Part shown: positions 57,976 to 64,000 of the stretch, piece by piece
Layout: the number at the start of each line of letters is the position of its first letter
How positions within the stretch are numbered: position 1 is the first letter of the stretch
Assembly (NCBI RefSeq): GCF_037325665.1
Contig: NC_090254.1
Coordinates: 39,547,372-39,611,371, forward strand
DNA length: 64,000 bases
Direction: 5' to 3'
From: Littorina saxatilis
Lineage: Eukaryota > Mollusca > Gastropoda > Littorinimorpha > Littorinidae
The notes under the pieces: generated by a model
What the model saw: only the letters and a program-made list of their open reading frames with translations
Database searches by the model: none
What the model was told of the DNA's origin: nothing
Program-made: the position numbers and the translations under genes

Positions 57976-58505
57976 TGTGTGTGTGTGTGTAGAGTGGTTC
58001 AGAGAAAACTACTGGACAGATCTTCATGAAACTTGACGTGAGAAATCCTGAGTATGGCATCCCCAGAAGTTTTATTTCATTTTTTCGATCAATATTTTTG
58101 ATGACGGTGACAAGCGTGATACAATGCAATAAATTTAAAAACTGTTTGGTATGGTTAGCCGAGACAATCTGAATGTAGTCTCGGCGACGATTGGTTTGTG
58201 GTGTTGATCTTGACTAAATGTCTTTATATCGCTTCACGCGACTTGTTCTTCATTCAGGCACCCCACCTCCATGCCCTGAAACGAGTGATTTGACCGAAGA
58301 TGGGAAGAACGCAGCCATCATTGCAGGCGGAGCAGTCTTCGGGTTGGTGGTGCTTGGAGCAATTGGAGTGGCCTGCTGTTGTCAGCTGTATCCATGCTTG
58401 AGGAAAAAAATCGTCGACGATGACGAGGAAAAAGAAGAAAGGAGGATATCTGAAAGAGAGATGGAGGATACTGAGGGATATGGGACCCTTCGGAATGCGT
58501 TTTGA
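34387..58505 (+). CDS. IgGFc-binding-like membrane protein with TSP1 repeat, twelve exons
   Basis: Exons: 34387-34450, 34837-34885, 35651-35825, 47117-47364, 48205-48371, 49889-50064, 50738-51019, 51968-52138, 52376-52463, 53142-53192, 54422-54940, 58258-58505. All have GT/AG borders with matching phases; 2238 nt, 745 residues. Order: signal peptide (about 1-21); IgGFc-binding-protein N-terminal-like region (about 30-444) with [41 protein letters not shown]; Asp-rich repeats [11 protein letters not shown] and [11 protein letters not shown] (445-490); Ser/Thr/Asn-rich stalk with many N-x-T sites (491-600); thrombospondin type 1 repeat (609-669, [10 protein letters not shown], six cysteines split over exons 11 and 12); transmembrane helix (about 682-705); acidic, charged tail. 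The family is large in molluscs and tied to mucus and immune recognition, but the ligand is unknown. The start has a good ATGG context and a signal peptide. Confidence 0.93.
34970..35040. repeat. Short CA/CAGA tract in intron 2
   Basis: GACAGACAGACACACACAC-type simple repeat followed by a CTCC-rich run. Confidence 0.7.
35121..35616. mobile_element. MITE with TACCCCCATTCCACACA inverted ends
   Basis: TACCCCCATTCCACACAACC begins at 35123; its complement GGATGTGTGGAATGGGGGTA ends at 35614. A third, internal copy (GTATGTGTGGAATGCGGGTA) ends near 35305. The unit is either a nested pair or an element with a duplicated end. Non-coding, just upstream of exon 3. Confidence 0.7.
35826..36335. other. 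Start of intron 3, no gene seen
   Basis: AT-rich intron sequence with a local direct repeat (CAGCTGGTAAATGTAGAT at about 35902 and 36010). Confidence 0.5.
36336..36817 (+). mobile_element. Non-autonomous Helitron
   Basis: The 5' end TCTATACATATAAATAAAAG is followed by GAGAGTGTCTGTCTGTCTG. The 3' end is the hairpin CCCGGGCGAAGCCGGG followed by CTTAACTGCTAG and T. TC at the start, a GC-rich hairpin and CTAG at the end are the canonical Helitron plan. 482 bp, no helicase. It lies in intron 3 of the membrane-protein gene. Confidence 0.82.
37185..38908 (-). repeat. 3' LTR of the BEL/Pao element
   Basis: 1724 bp, nearly identical to 44562-46285. Plus-strand open frames of 91 and 92 codons inside it occur identically in the other LTR; they are antisense to the element and most likely not genes. 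Confidence 0.92.
39255..44219 (-). CDS. BEL/Pao gag-pol type polyprotein (fossil or non-autonomous)
   Basis: A single open frame of 1654 residues. Recognisable parts in order: a charged N-terminal region with a coiled-coil stretch made of repeated [11 protein letters not shown] units (about residues 250-350); a Pro/Thr-rich linker; a gag-like DUF1759 region with GDPLQYPIW and [10 protein letters not shown] (about 740-900); zinc-knuckle cysteines ([14 protein letters not shown] and [15 protein letters not shown], about 985-1050); a DUF1758-type aspartic protease with [11 protein letters not shown] and LIGYDC; an integrase core with [18 protein letters not shown] and [14 protein letters not shown]; and a DUF5641-like end (VGDVVVLHD...WCMARVVEV). 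These parts and their order are those of the Pao/BEL family. The set of pol parts is incomplete. Confidence 0.9.
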   Translation of the reverse strand: MEEIPADKPLEASGYDINGDEDEHSQRPRRDIKPTEKGRDYQIEIKTRNFARQRTFLERAIGEVVTELNQETPNQESLTSQKQIVLSMYKDLGDIEKGLRSIGSGETIQESWDDVQRTVQNIMFDIDRALDRQTTSVQVAKEPTSRHSSVTPSVGSSTHKSASGKTASHKAASITSAIHKSASHKSGSRRSGSQVASRAESLRSKSVSSEDTKLALKLEAASLAIKVEGDAIKEAQFSELDLLQQQYAERTAARQTEEAERTAARQTEEAERTAARQTEEAERTAARQTEEAERNAARLIEETARQAKEAEKEAARQAKEAKRTAARQAEEAARQAKEAERTAARQAEDTAEAALEDIKQKKALRQIQSTELKISLREQQAMLQVLEQGESVQQDLPDLPSVDLLNTRFHPRPFVPLYSLVAPPLNNEQTAIGIGTGAAVIADQGTHQPALDATSVPVCQAASTHDISTVNVNAAVTNFIAGTTTTEPRQHALPVVDLVVGVNASTSAATTNNATYEAYGPQRREDVNAPHHVGTSAPFVRQEPFTPNYTTAATTSSMRPTALLTTLQHPLGAYTGQPPLHNVGHSTTSVTGSRPPDLDHTGWSYHLPETREGDETQERHTYFPEERHQRMDHRRFQVTPPCFPYDTHLHPKPEPFVPTFLDPHQTTPKVIWGNENARPPAYMNFDKECHADRPFASYPPSAYYQRPLATPAKQDTPMDSLAKTLSDALMINRLPMQEPCIFVGDPLQYPIWRSSFSFLIERQNITSSEKLLYLQRYIGGQAKEAVTGFFLLREGDAYERAMEVLENRFGNSYVVSQAFRTKLDEWTPVKSKDPKGLRSLADFLQQCSVAAQEVGGLSILDDAQYLRKIVGKLPDWMSHRWSRTVARTKVEKKRYPLFNELVSFVTLEADISNDPVFGLTSASGTPRKFTTNLSTLTEDVTACLHCQLPDHDAGTCKELIVKPLVEIRDFLFKNRICYGCLRSKDHQSRQCMQKQTCKKCKKAHPTCLHDDNFKYQNSMSENKGASEHKNNYRTSAADVQEPLSSSTPTVSALKASEENSIGFTSMIVPVLVSSDSNPNVEVLTYALLDTMSNATFVVQSVAEEVKAKSQPTTLRVSTLTEDNAMVSGRKYSGLRVRSPTSSEFVRLPSAISRPYLTVDPTHIPTSETVKAYPHLQHLSPKLPPLYPDCEAGLLIGYDCAEALMPLNVVQGLPFAVETKLGWSIVGKSPHSVAFDGIASSMRVIVKPGSREEERVAHVYKVQVDEVSCTDPLHVMERDFASDSGSMSQDDVKFMKIVKENVKINEAGHYEMPLPFRPEKPSLPDNRGATVKRLKGLKRQKKRGYRDDCVKVMTLILYGLIVTCFASRAIHIETLDDMSSDSFINALRIVVSMRGNISRIWCDKGTNFVGACNEFKLAWKEMDSERLTSKMLESKCEFKFNPPAASHMGGVWERQIRTVRSILNGLLRRSGQRLTTSSLRTFLYEVMAIVNSRPLSVESLESADGPRPLTPNHVLTMKSGAILPPPGVFEDPDLYARKRWRCVQRMADEFWLLWKSQYLSLLQKRRVWQRPQANVQVGDVVVLHDQNLCRSEWCMARVVEVMPGSDGLVRRVKVHVGTKDLDNHGRPTGDSRILERPIHKMTVLVDRENHKDKAV
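44562..46285 (-). repeat. 5' LTR of the BEL/Pao element
   Basis: 1724 bp. In the element's sense it precedes the coding region; about 340 bp of leader lie between it and the start codon, including two close copies of CTGGGCGTCAGCAGCTAAGT. Confidence 0.92.
47464..47505. repeat. (ATC)n microsatellite
   Basis: About ten CAT/ATC triplets followed by ATT triplets in intron 4. Confidence 0.9.
47631..47762 (-). mobile_element. 3' fragment of the GAAGAAG-tailed SINE
   Basis: CTTCTTCTTCTTCTGCGTTC to CATACGCCGCTTTCGGAGGA, close to the full copies at 8306-8685 and 10216-10558. 5'-truncated, in intron 4. Confidence 0.82.
47839..48106. mobile_element. MITE with GGTTTAGGGTAAC inverted ends (copy 4, variant)
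   Basis: AGGCCAAACAAAAATATATG with GTTGGTTTAGGGTAACGTG and the complement GGGTTACCCTAAACCAACAA, ending AGGGCCT. It has TTTAGGG where the other copies have TTTACGG, so it is a diverged subfamily. It ends about 100 bp before exon 5. Confidence 0.72.
48440..48476 (-). mobile_element. Very short 3' end of the GAAGAAG-tailed SINE
   Basis: CTTCTTTCTGCGTTCATGGG...CCCACGTAC: only the last 37 bp of the SINE, just after exon 5. Confidence 0.65.
48557..48660. repeat. (AC)n microsatellite
   Basis: Interrupted CA/TACA tract of about 100 bp in intron 5. Confidence 0.9.
48915..49434. mobile_element. Fold-back element with a second fold-back element inside
   Basis: The outer arms ACAGGCGGAAGGTATCGTCC to GGTACGTCAC (48915-48976) and their complement (49373-49434) match over about 60 bp. 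The inner arms TCACTTGGCGTCAAACTCAT to AGCGCTCATTGGT (48973-49031) and their complement (49102-49160) match over about 58 bp, almost perfectly. Non-coding, intron 5. Confidence 0.85.
50081..50405. repeat. Long interrupted (GT)n microsatellite
   Basis: Two GT tracts (about 50081-50235 and 50286-50405) separated by a short unique stretch, starting only 17 bp after exon 6. Cys/Val and His/Thr frames here are artefacts of the repeat. Confidence 0.92.
50430..50552 (-). mobile_element. Old 3' fragment of the GAAGAAG-tailed SINE
   Basis: CTGCGTTCATGGGCTGAAAG through TTTAGGCAGTCATACTCTGT, clearly diverged from the full copies. Intron 6. Confidence 0.7.
51345..51465. repeat. (GT)n microsatellite
   Basis: About 120 bp of GT repeat in intron 7. 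Confidence 0.92.
51466..51960. other. Intron 7, no feature seen
   Basis: No repeat family or exon recognised between the GT tract and exon 8. Confidence 0.4.
52505..52785. repeat. (ACGC)n / (AC)n microsatellite
   Basis: A compound tract: CACGCACGCATG units (52510-52690), then pure AC (52700-52783). Intron 9. Confidence 0.92.
53354..54110 (+). pseudogene. 5'-truncated LINE, C-terminal end of ORF2
   Basis: The frame holds [15 protein letters not shown] (about 53467-53511), then [15 protein letters not shown] and a final Cys/His motif [18 protein letters not shown] (about 53830-53883), stop near 54045. TALWN.LP and the C-x-CG-x7-H-x4-C knot are the usual end of non-LTR reverse transcriptase polyproteins. 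One in-frame stop lies upstream near 53449. A CT-rich tail follows. It lies in intron 10 of the membrane-protein gene in the same sense. Confidence 0.8.
54951..55284. mobile_element. Non-coding element with CACCCCCGGTATAGGGGTG hairpin (copy 2)
   Basis: Almost the same as 24462-24822. It starts 10 bp after the exon 11 donor (GTGAGTATCA then TTACACCCCC) and ends GGAATTTCTTGTT. Confidence 0.72.
55533..55785. mobile_element. Palindromic MITE, GTGACCCTCCACCACG family (copy 4)
   Basis: TGTGACCCTCCACCACGAAA and its complement bound 253 bp; the interior runs in the opposite sense to the copies at 6772 and 32054. Intron 11. Confidence 0.8.
55786..56269. other. Intron 11, no gene seen
   Basis: Contains a fragment resembling the TACAGTGGAACC elements (TGTCCGTAAATTTGCCTCTC near 55841) and a G-run at 56155-56190. 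No exon recognised. Confidence 0.4.
56270..56815 (+). pseudogene. 5'-truncated LINE 3' end with (ATT)n tail
   Basis: The frame at about 56302-56438 reads [14 protein letters not shown] then [15 protein letters not shown] and a stop, the usual end of CR1/L2-type LINE proteins. The 3' part ends AAAGCGCTATAGAAATCACC and (ATT)n, also typical of that group. A GT tract (56468-56590) sits in its 3' untranslated region. Intron 11, sense strand. Confidence 0.75.
56468..56590. repeat. (GT)n microsatellite
   Basis: About 120 bp of GT repeat with one GGACAT interruption inside the LINE end. Confidence 0.92.
56832..57759 (+). mobile_element. Helentron-like non-autonomous element (copy 4, full length)
   Basis: TTTACATTTAGTCAAGTTTT at the 5' end, GT tract 56902-56997, body with GATGACGTCATATCCGGC, and 3' end TTCGCCTTACGCGACTTGTT. 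928 bp. It is joined directly to the next copy with no host sequence between. Confidence 0.78.
57760..58247 (+). mobile_element. Helentron-like non-autonomous element (copy 5), shortened
   Basis: Starts ACATTTAGTCAAGTTTTGAC, carries a GT tract (57823-57991), lacks most of the body and ends CTTCACGCGACTTGTT. Its last base is 10 bp from exon 12 of the host gene (CTTCATTCAG then exon), so it forms the upstream splicing region. Confidence 0.78.
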
Positions 58506-58860
58506 CATATTTTTGGGTTTGCGAGTGATTTTTAGGGTGATGAAAAGGCGCGTTCTGCAAATAACTCTGTCGGGTTTGTATGGATAAATTGTTTAAGAGT
58601 GACAACTCTTGCTTAATTATTTACTTACATTAGTTAATGTGGTTTCTAAGCTCCCTGGGGCCAAAACCTGTTTTAAAACTTGTGGAACTCGTTTAGTGAG
58701 GCAAGCTTTAAACACGTGCTCCTTGTCCGCGCGTTTCAGACACACCCCTCGCTGGTGGTTGGTCTATGATGTCACGTGGGAAAGTTTGACTCACTAAAAG
58801 CAAGAGTATATGCACTCTTCCATCACCCATACACAACCCCACAGAGTTATTTCCGAACAT
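58506..58860. other. 3' flank of the membrane-protein gene
   Basis: No canonical AATAAA is seen close after the stop; the 3' untranslated region is otherwise featureless. Confidence 0.4.
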
Positions 58861-59439
58861 CGTCTATTGGTGTGTGTATAGAATCTCATTGTGTCAGAGT
58901 GAATCCCTCTGTTCCTCGACTATTGTAGGCTATACCGGTTTCCGTTGAGTTTTAGTTTCCAGTGAATCGTATGGTGTGTATAGAAACTAGACCATTGTCT
59001 TCCACTCTTATCGTATACCGGTTTCCATTGAGTCCTGGTCCCAGAGAATCGTATTGTGTGTTGAAGTAAGACCATTGTGTCAGTGTGTTCAACTCTAATT
59101 GTACCGTAAAGTACCTTGTAAGCGCCCAGTATCGAGTAAGCGCCCACCCCCCACTTTTAGTCCAAAACCGTGCATAGGGTATAGTACCTTGTAAGCGCCC
59201 ACCCCCCACTTTGCACCATTGAAATCAGGGGTAATAAAAATTCCGCACTTGATCTGCTAGTTTTGTGAATGATTTCCCTCCGCTCTTGCAAACCATATCA
59301 AACGCCTGCAAGTCAATGATTACAAGATGCCGCGGATCAAATCGTACACCGTTGCATTTAAGCTGTCAGCTCTTGACTATTTGATTAATAACGCCAATGG
59401 AAATGTGTCGCAAACAACAAGTGAGTTTGGGGTAGATAG

Positions 59440-60327
59440 AACAAGTCGCGTAAGGCGAAAATACAACATTTAGTCAAGTAGCTGTCGAACTCACAGAATG
59501 AAACTGAACGCAATGCCATTTTTCAGCAAGACCGTATACTCGTAGCATCGTCAGTCCACCGCTCATGGCAAAGGCAGTGAAATTGACAAGAAGAGCGGGG
59601 TAGTAGTTGCGCTAAGAAGGATAGCACGCTTTTCTGTACCTCTCTTTGTTTTAACTTTCTGAGCGTGTTTTTAATCCAAACATATCATATCTATATGTTT
59701 TTGGAATCAGGAACCGACAAGGAATAAGATGAAAGTGTTTTTAAATTGATTTCGACAATTTAATTTTGATAATAATTTTTATATATTTAATTTTCAGAGC
59801 TTGTTTTTAATCCAAATATAACATATTTATATGTTTTTGGAATCAGAAAATGATGGAGAATAAGATAAACGTAAATTTGGATCGTTTTATAAATTTTTAT
59901 TTTTTTTTACAATTTTCAGATTTTTAATGACCAAAGTCATCAATTAATTTTTAAGCCACCAAGCTGAAATGCAATACCGAAGTCCGGGCTTTGTCGAAGA
60001 TTACTTGACCAAAATTTCAACCAATTTGGTTGAAAAATGAGAGCGTGACAGTGCCGCCTCAACTTTCACGAAAAGCCGGATATGACGTCATAAAAGACAT
60101 TTATCAAAAAAATGAAAAAAACATCTGGGGATTTCATACCCAGGAACTCTCATGTCAAATTTCATAAAGATCGGTCCAGTAGTTTAGTCTGAATCGCTCT
60201 ACACACACACACACAGACAGACACACACACACACACACACACGCACGCACGCACATACACCACGACCCTCGTCTCGATTCCCCCTCTACGTTAAAACATT
60301 TAGTCAAAACTTGACTAAATGTAAAAA
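59440..60327 (-). mobile_element. Helentron-like non-autonomous element (copy 6)
   Basis: Minus strand: from the right end ACATTTAGTCAAGTTTTGAC, a short GT tract (60203-60250), the body, and the 3' end CGCCTTACGCGACTTGTT at 59440. 888 bp, inserted in the helix-turn-helix coding part of the pogo-like element. Confidence 0.8.
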
Positions 60328-60391
60328 GGATACGAGAATGGCGAGAGAATCGCGATACCCTGTTACGTCACCAGGCCGGAAAGGAAAAGAA

Positions 60392-60468
60392 GAAGCTCTC
60401 TCTCTCTCTCTGATCTCTCTCTCTCTCTCTCTGATCTCTCTCTCTCTCTGATTTCTCTCTCTCTCTGT

Positions 60469-60504
<36 letters not shown>

Positions 60505-60561
60505 ATCTCTCTCTGTGATCTCTCTCTCTGATTTCTCTCTCTCTCTCTCTGTCTCTCTCTG

Positions 60562-60617
<56 letters not shown>

Positions 60618-60652
60618 GTCTCTCTCTGTCTCTCTCTCTCTCTCTCTTTCTG
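60392..60652. repeat. (CT)n microsatellite
   Basis: About 260 bp of CT repeat with GATCT/GATTT interruptions. Arg/Glu frames on the minus strand are artefacts. Confidence 0.93.
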
Positions 60653-61294
60653 CCGAAAACAGTCTTTGGCCAAGTAAAATAGACAAGAAAAGGATGCGAC
60701 GACATTTGTCTCCCTAAACTCTTCTAATGACAATACGAACAAGAAAAACAATGGAAGATGAAAAAAGAAAGAAGATATGATTACGAAGAGATCAAAGATC
60801 ACATTTCTTACTGAAAACTGCTCGTGCATAGGGTGTAGTACCTAGTAAGCGCCCACCCCCTACTTTGGGTCGGAATTGGTGCACAGGGGGGGGGGGGGGG
60901 GGGGGGGGGTGGGCGCTCACAAGGTACTTTACGGTATATCGGTTTCCATTAAGTTAAAGTCACAGTGAATCGTATTGTGTGTTGAAGTAAGACCATTGTG
61001 TCAGTGTGTTCAACTCTAATTGTATAGCGGTTTCCATTAAGTTAAAGTCACAGTGAATCGTATTGTGTGTTGAAGTAAGACCATTGTGTCAGTGTGTTCA
61101 ACTCTAATTGTATAGCGGTTTCCATTAAGTTAGAGTCACAGTGAATCGTATTGTTTTGAAGCAAGACCATTGTGTCAGTGTGTTCAACTCTAATTGTATA
61201 GCGGTTTCCATTAAGTTGAAGTCACAGTAAATCCCACTGTGCCTTGAAACCAGATCATTGTGACAGAAGTCGTTATTGTAGTCCACTTTTTTCA

Positions 61295-61297
<3 letters not shown>

Positions 61298-61345
<48 letters not shown>

Positions 61346-61445
61346 TGTGTGTATGTGTGTGTGTGTGTGTGTTTGTGTGTATGTGTGTTGATGTGTGTGT
61401 GTGTAAGAGAGAGAGAGAGAGGGAGCGAGAAAGAGTGAGAAAGAG

Positions 61446-61500
<55 letters not shown>
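61298..61500. repeat. (GT)n then (GA)n microsatellite
   Basis: GT tract 61298-61402, GA tract 61407-61500, directly following the minisatellite. Confidence 0.93.
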
Positions 61501-61501
<1 letters not shown>

Positions 61502-62173
61502 GTTGGTACTGAAGCGGTGCTATTCAAGGGAGGCAAAACACTCACGTCACAATATTGGTCACAACTCACTTATTACTCCCCTTTAATCGCCTATGTCTGA
61601 ATCTCTCATCTCGCTTCTGCCAATGCACGCATTACTAGTTTTATAACGGTTAATGAATTTAAACAAAAATGAAAGAAAAAACCCACACACACGCACGCGC
61701 GAATGCACACAAAAACGCTCGCACGCGCGAACACCTACACACACACACACACATGTACACAATAAACCCGGCCCCTCCCTCACCCACACACACTCGAGTC
61801 ACGCAATAAGTTGGAAACGCATACACACACACACACATACGCGCACGTACACTAACGCACATCCTTACATTAAAGAAACCGAGTACTTTATACACATGTG
61901 TATTCGCCGACAAAACAAACACACAAGTTCGACGATACAAGCACATGTTTATTTATATTATGTTGACAATACAAACACACAAAGTTTATTTATCGTATGC
62001 TGATGTTATAAGATATTTGAAGTTAATTCAATTTCCACTTATTTTTACGAACACACTAAGAAATACTACCTTAGTGTACATGAACTAAGCAACTCTGATT
62101 TTTTTATTTTGAACTTTCATATAATTATAGAGTTTACAAAGAAAAGCGGGAAATGGTTACACACTTTTATTAG
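61501..62173. other. Intergenic, AC-rich, no gene seen
   Basis: Dispersed CACACA and CGCGCA stretches between 61676 and 61860; no recognisable gene. Confidence 0.45.
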
Positions 62174-62466
62174 GCCTAAAAAAAAAATAGGTGTGGTTAC
62201 GGTAACCCGACCTACCCTATTTTTTGGGGCCGACCCTATAACTTTTTATTACATTTGTCAAAAAAATACCCAAAACAACAAGTAAACGAGTGCAGAAAAC
62301 GCAATGAAAGCGAAAGCGCCCGAGTCGCACACTTATTTCCCTGTCAAGTAGGTTTAATTTGTACACATTAGAAAAAAAAGTAAAAAAAAAAGAAAAAGTG
62401 ATTGCCTACCTTCCTACCCTATTTTTTTTGGCTATGTTACCGTAACCACACCTATTATTTTGGCCT
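62174..62466. mobile_element. MITE with GGTTACGGTAAC inverted ends (copy 5)
   Basis: TAGGCCTAAAAAAAAAATAG and GTGTGGTTACGGTAACCCG at the left, complement at the right. Closely matches 13466-13759. Confidence 0.82.
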
Positions 62467-62635
62467 TAGGAGTAACCATAGTAATACAAACACACAAACA
62501 AACAAGATGGTCATTTCCAATGTTCAGCGATGGTTAAGTTGTTGAACAAAACTCAACATAACGAAGATCAAAACATAAACTCGGCTGTAAACATACAAGA
62601 AAACATAAATAAAGTCACTCGCATACTGTCTAACG

Positions 62636-62724
62636 CACACACACACATACACACACATACACACACATACACACACTCATACACTCACACTCACACACAC
62701 ATACTCATACACGCACTGACACGC

Positions 62725-62772
<48 letters not shown>
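62636..62772. repeat. (AC)n microsatellite
   Basis: Interrupted AC/CATA tract of about 135 bp. Confidence 0.92.
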
Positions 62773-62773
<1 letters not shown>

Positions 62774-63004
62774 GGGCGTGCACTCACGCATAACAAACAC
62801 TCAGCTTATCTTCCCGTGTAAACAATTCCGTCGGGTCGCCGTGTGATATCCAGTAAGTTAGGCTTGTATATGAGGTAAGACTAATCCTACACTTGATCAC
62901 ATACCAACATTCAAACAGCCTGTGTGTTCCATGAGTACCATGGGCATCTGTGCGATGAATTGATGCGTAAATGCAACAAAGTTTGTTTTTTTAACAGAAA
63001 AATA

Positions 63005-63240
63005 TACAGTCGAACCTGTCTAAAGAGACCACACAAGGAACTGAGCAAAAGTGGTCTCTTGAGACAGGTGGTCTCTTTAAACAGGTGATTTATATAGTCG
63101 TAAAGACCGTCGGGGATCCTTTGGGGTGGTCTTCAGTAATGGGCAGGTGGTCTTGATGGACAGGTGGTCTTGATGGACAGGTGGTCTTGATGGACAGGTG
63201 GTCTTGATGGACAGGTGGTCTCAAGGGCAGGTTCCACTGT
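63005..63240. mobile_element. TACAGTCGAACC MITE with internal 17-bp tandem repeat
   Basis: The ends TACAGTCGAACCTGTCTAAA and, inverted, CAGGTTCCACTGTA fit the TACAGTGGAACC elements. Inside, GGTCTTGATGGACAGGT repeats four times between about 63149 and 63217. Confidence 0.75.
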
Positions 63241-63376
63241 ATTCATAGACGCCCCAAAGCAACCAGTCATGGTGTTGACTGTTGGTATGGGTCTACGTGG
63301 AGGAATGGCCTTATACCATGTGATGGTCTGGCAAGAAGGCGAGCTGAACTGTTTCCATGAGGAGTCTAGCAGCGTC

Positions 63377-63653
63377 TTATAGCATTGTCTCAAAACGAAA
63401 GTGATAAGAGTTGTCCGTCCCTGCCAATAGCCCGCGGCGCTGTCGGCGGGTAGTTCCGGTTGTTTTGTTTACGTCCAAAATGGCTGAACGAGAGAAGAAT
63501 ATTGGTGGTGGAGGGAAACGTTACTGTGTCTGCTGTTCAAACTACTCGGGTAAAGAAGTTGAAGGGCGGATTGTCCTACGGTTCCATTTTGCAAACACAA
63601 ACCGGAACTACCTGCCGTTCCAGGGGCGCAACTCTGTCCGAGACAATGCTATA
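63377..63653 (+). mobile_element. MITE with CTATAGCA ends carrying a THAP-like first-exon fragment (copy 2)
   Basis: The inverted ends are TTATAGCATTGTCTCAAAAC and GAGACAATGCTATA. The ATG at 63480 reads MAEREKNIGGGGKRYCVCCS and then LRFHFANTN: the spacing of CxxC and a following FHF resembles the start of a THAP-type finger. Same family as 7768-8059, other orientation. Open past the element's end to 63806. Confidence 0.6.
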
Positions 63654-63945
63654 CCATGTAAAGGTCTGGCAAGATCTAAGAAGGTGAGCCGAGAAGGGGC
63701 CAAGCAGCGTCAAACAGCGTCTTGTGGTCATCTGTACAAAACGCAGCTGAATTTCGGGCTGGCAGTGTGTTTACAAGTAAACTATAACAACAGAAACAAT
63801 CATTAACACGACAAGTAGCATAGACAAATTCAAGATATATAGCAACATAACCATCTGCCATTACAACATATATCGTGGTGGTATAGCAGCAGCAGAGACA
63901 AACAAAATTCAAGAAGATCATCGCTGTTAACATCACCACCTTCCT

Positions 63946-64000
63946 CCTCCTCCTCCTCCTCTTCATCATCATAATCATCATCACTGTTATCCTCCTCCTC
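63946..64000. repeat. (CCT)n / (ATC)n microsatellite at window end
   Basis: TCCTCC and ATCATC triplets run to the last base; the tract may continue beyond the window. Confidence 0.85.

Larger units (their letters stand above)
59104..60934 (+). mobile_element. pogo-like DNA transposon remnant
   Basis: TA duplications (59102-59103, 60935-60936) flank CCGTAAAGTACCTTGTAAGC and its near-perfect complement. A second internal copy of the end motif lies at 59177 and 60836. From the ATG at 59326 the frame reads YTVAFKLSALDYLI...EFGVDR, a Psq/CENP-B-type helix-turn-helix as used by pogo-like transposases. After the helentron-like insert (59440-60327) the frame resumes as IREWRENRDTLL. The rest is replaced by a CT tract and no DDE part is left. 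Confidence 0.75.
58860..61260. repeat. 88-bp minisatellite, split by a transposon
   Basis: Units begin CGGTTTCC at about 58936, 59019, 60940, 61028, 61116 and 61202, so the period is 83-88 bp. Each carries GTGAATCGTATTGTGTGTTG and CCATTGTGTCAGTGTGTTCA. The array is split at 59102-60936 by the pogo-like element. Confidence 0.88.

Noticed and set aside
60304-60829. Arg/Glu-rich frames of 107-153 codons
   Set aside because: They come from the CT/GA microsatellite at 60392-60652; three overlapping frames give the same low-complexity protein.

Overview
This is animal genomic DNA: split genes with GT/AG introns, about 40% of the window in interspersed repeats, many (GT)n and (GA)n tracts, and TTAGGG repeats. 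The two host genes and the repeat set (tRNA-headed SINEs with GAAGAAG or CAAA tails, many short inverted-repeat elements, a BEL/Pao element) fit a marine mollusc. The repeats remind me of periwinkle snails (Littorina), which is recall and not proof.

Layout. 1-4.6 kb holds retroposed elements and nested inverted-repeat elements. 4.79-14.33 kb (minus strand) is a complete six-exon gene for the apoptotic nuclease DFF40/CAD (DFFB), 327 codons before the stop, with SINEs and short DNA elements in its introns. 14.68-16.94 kb is a DNA transposon with TIRs holding a LINE end and a helentron-like element. 17.6-24.45 kb is a three-level nest: a young non-coding LTR element inside a dead Tc1 element inside a fold-back element. 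24.46-25.9 kb holds SINEs, one inside another. 25.98-30.75 kb is a 4.8-kb transposon with TTAA target duplications. It carries two convergent intron-bearing genes, one with a P2X7 cytoplasmic 'ballast'-like domain and one with a THAP finger and a Kolobok-like tail. 31-34.3 kb is repeats.

34.39-58.51 kb (plus strand) is a twelve-exon gene for a single-pass membrane protein of 745 residues: signal peptide, IgGFc-binding-protein-like N-terminal region, Asp-rich calcium-type repeats, Ser/Thr-rich stalk, thrombospondin type 1 repeat, transmembrane helix and acidic tail. Its intron 3 has been expanded by a Helitron and by a helentron-like element that itself holds a 9.1-kb BEL/Pao element with nearly identical LTRs. 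58.9-61.3 kb is an 88-bp minisatellite split by a pogo-like transposon, itself split by a helentron-like copy. 61.3-64 kb is microsatellites and short DNA elements.

The most notable observations are the TTAA transposon that carries a P2X7-ballast-like gene, and three cases where a mobile element lies within about 10-15 bp of a host splice site (DFFB exon 4; membrane-protein exons 11 and 12). No bacterial features, CRISPR arrays or true tRNA/rRNA genes are seen. Exon borders were set by eye from splice signals, reading frame and family knowledge.
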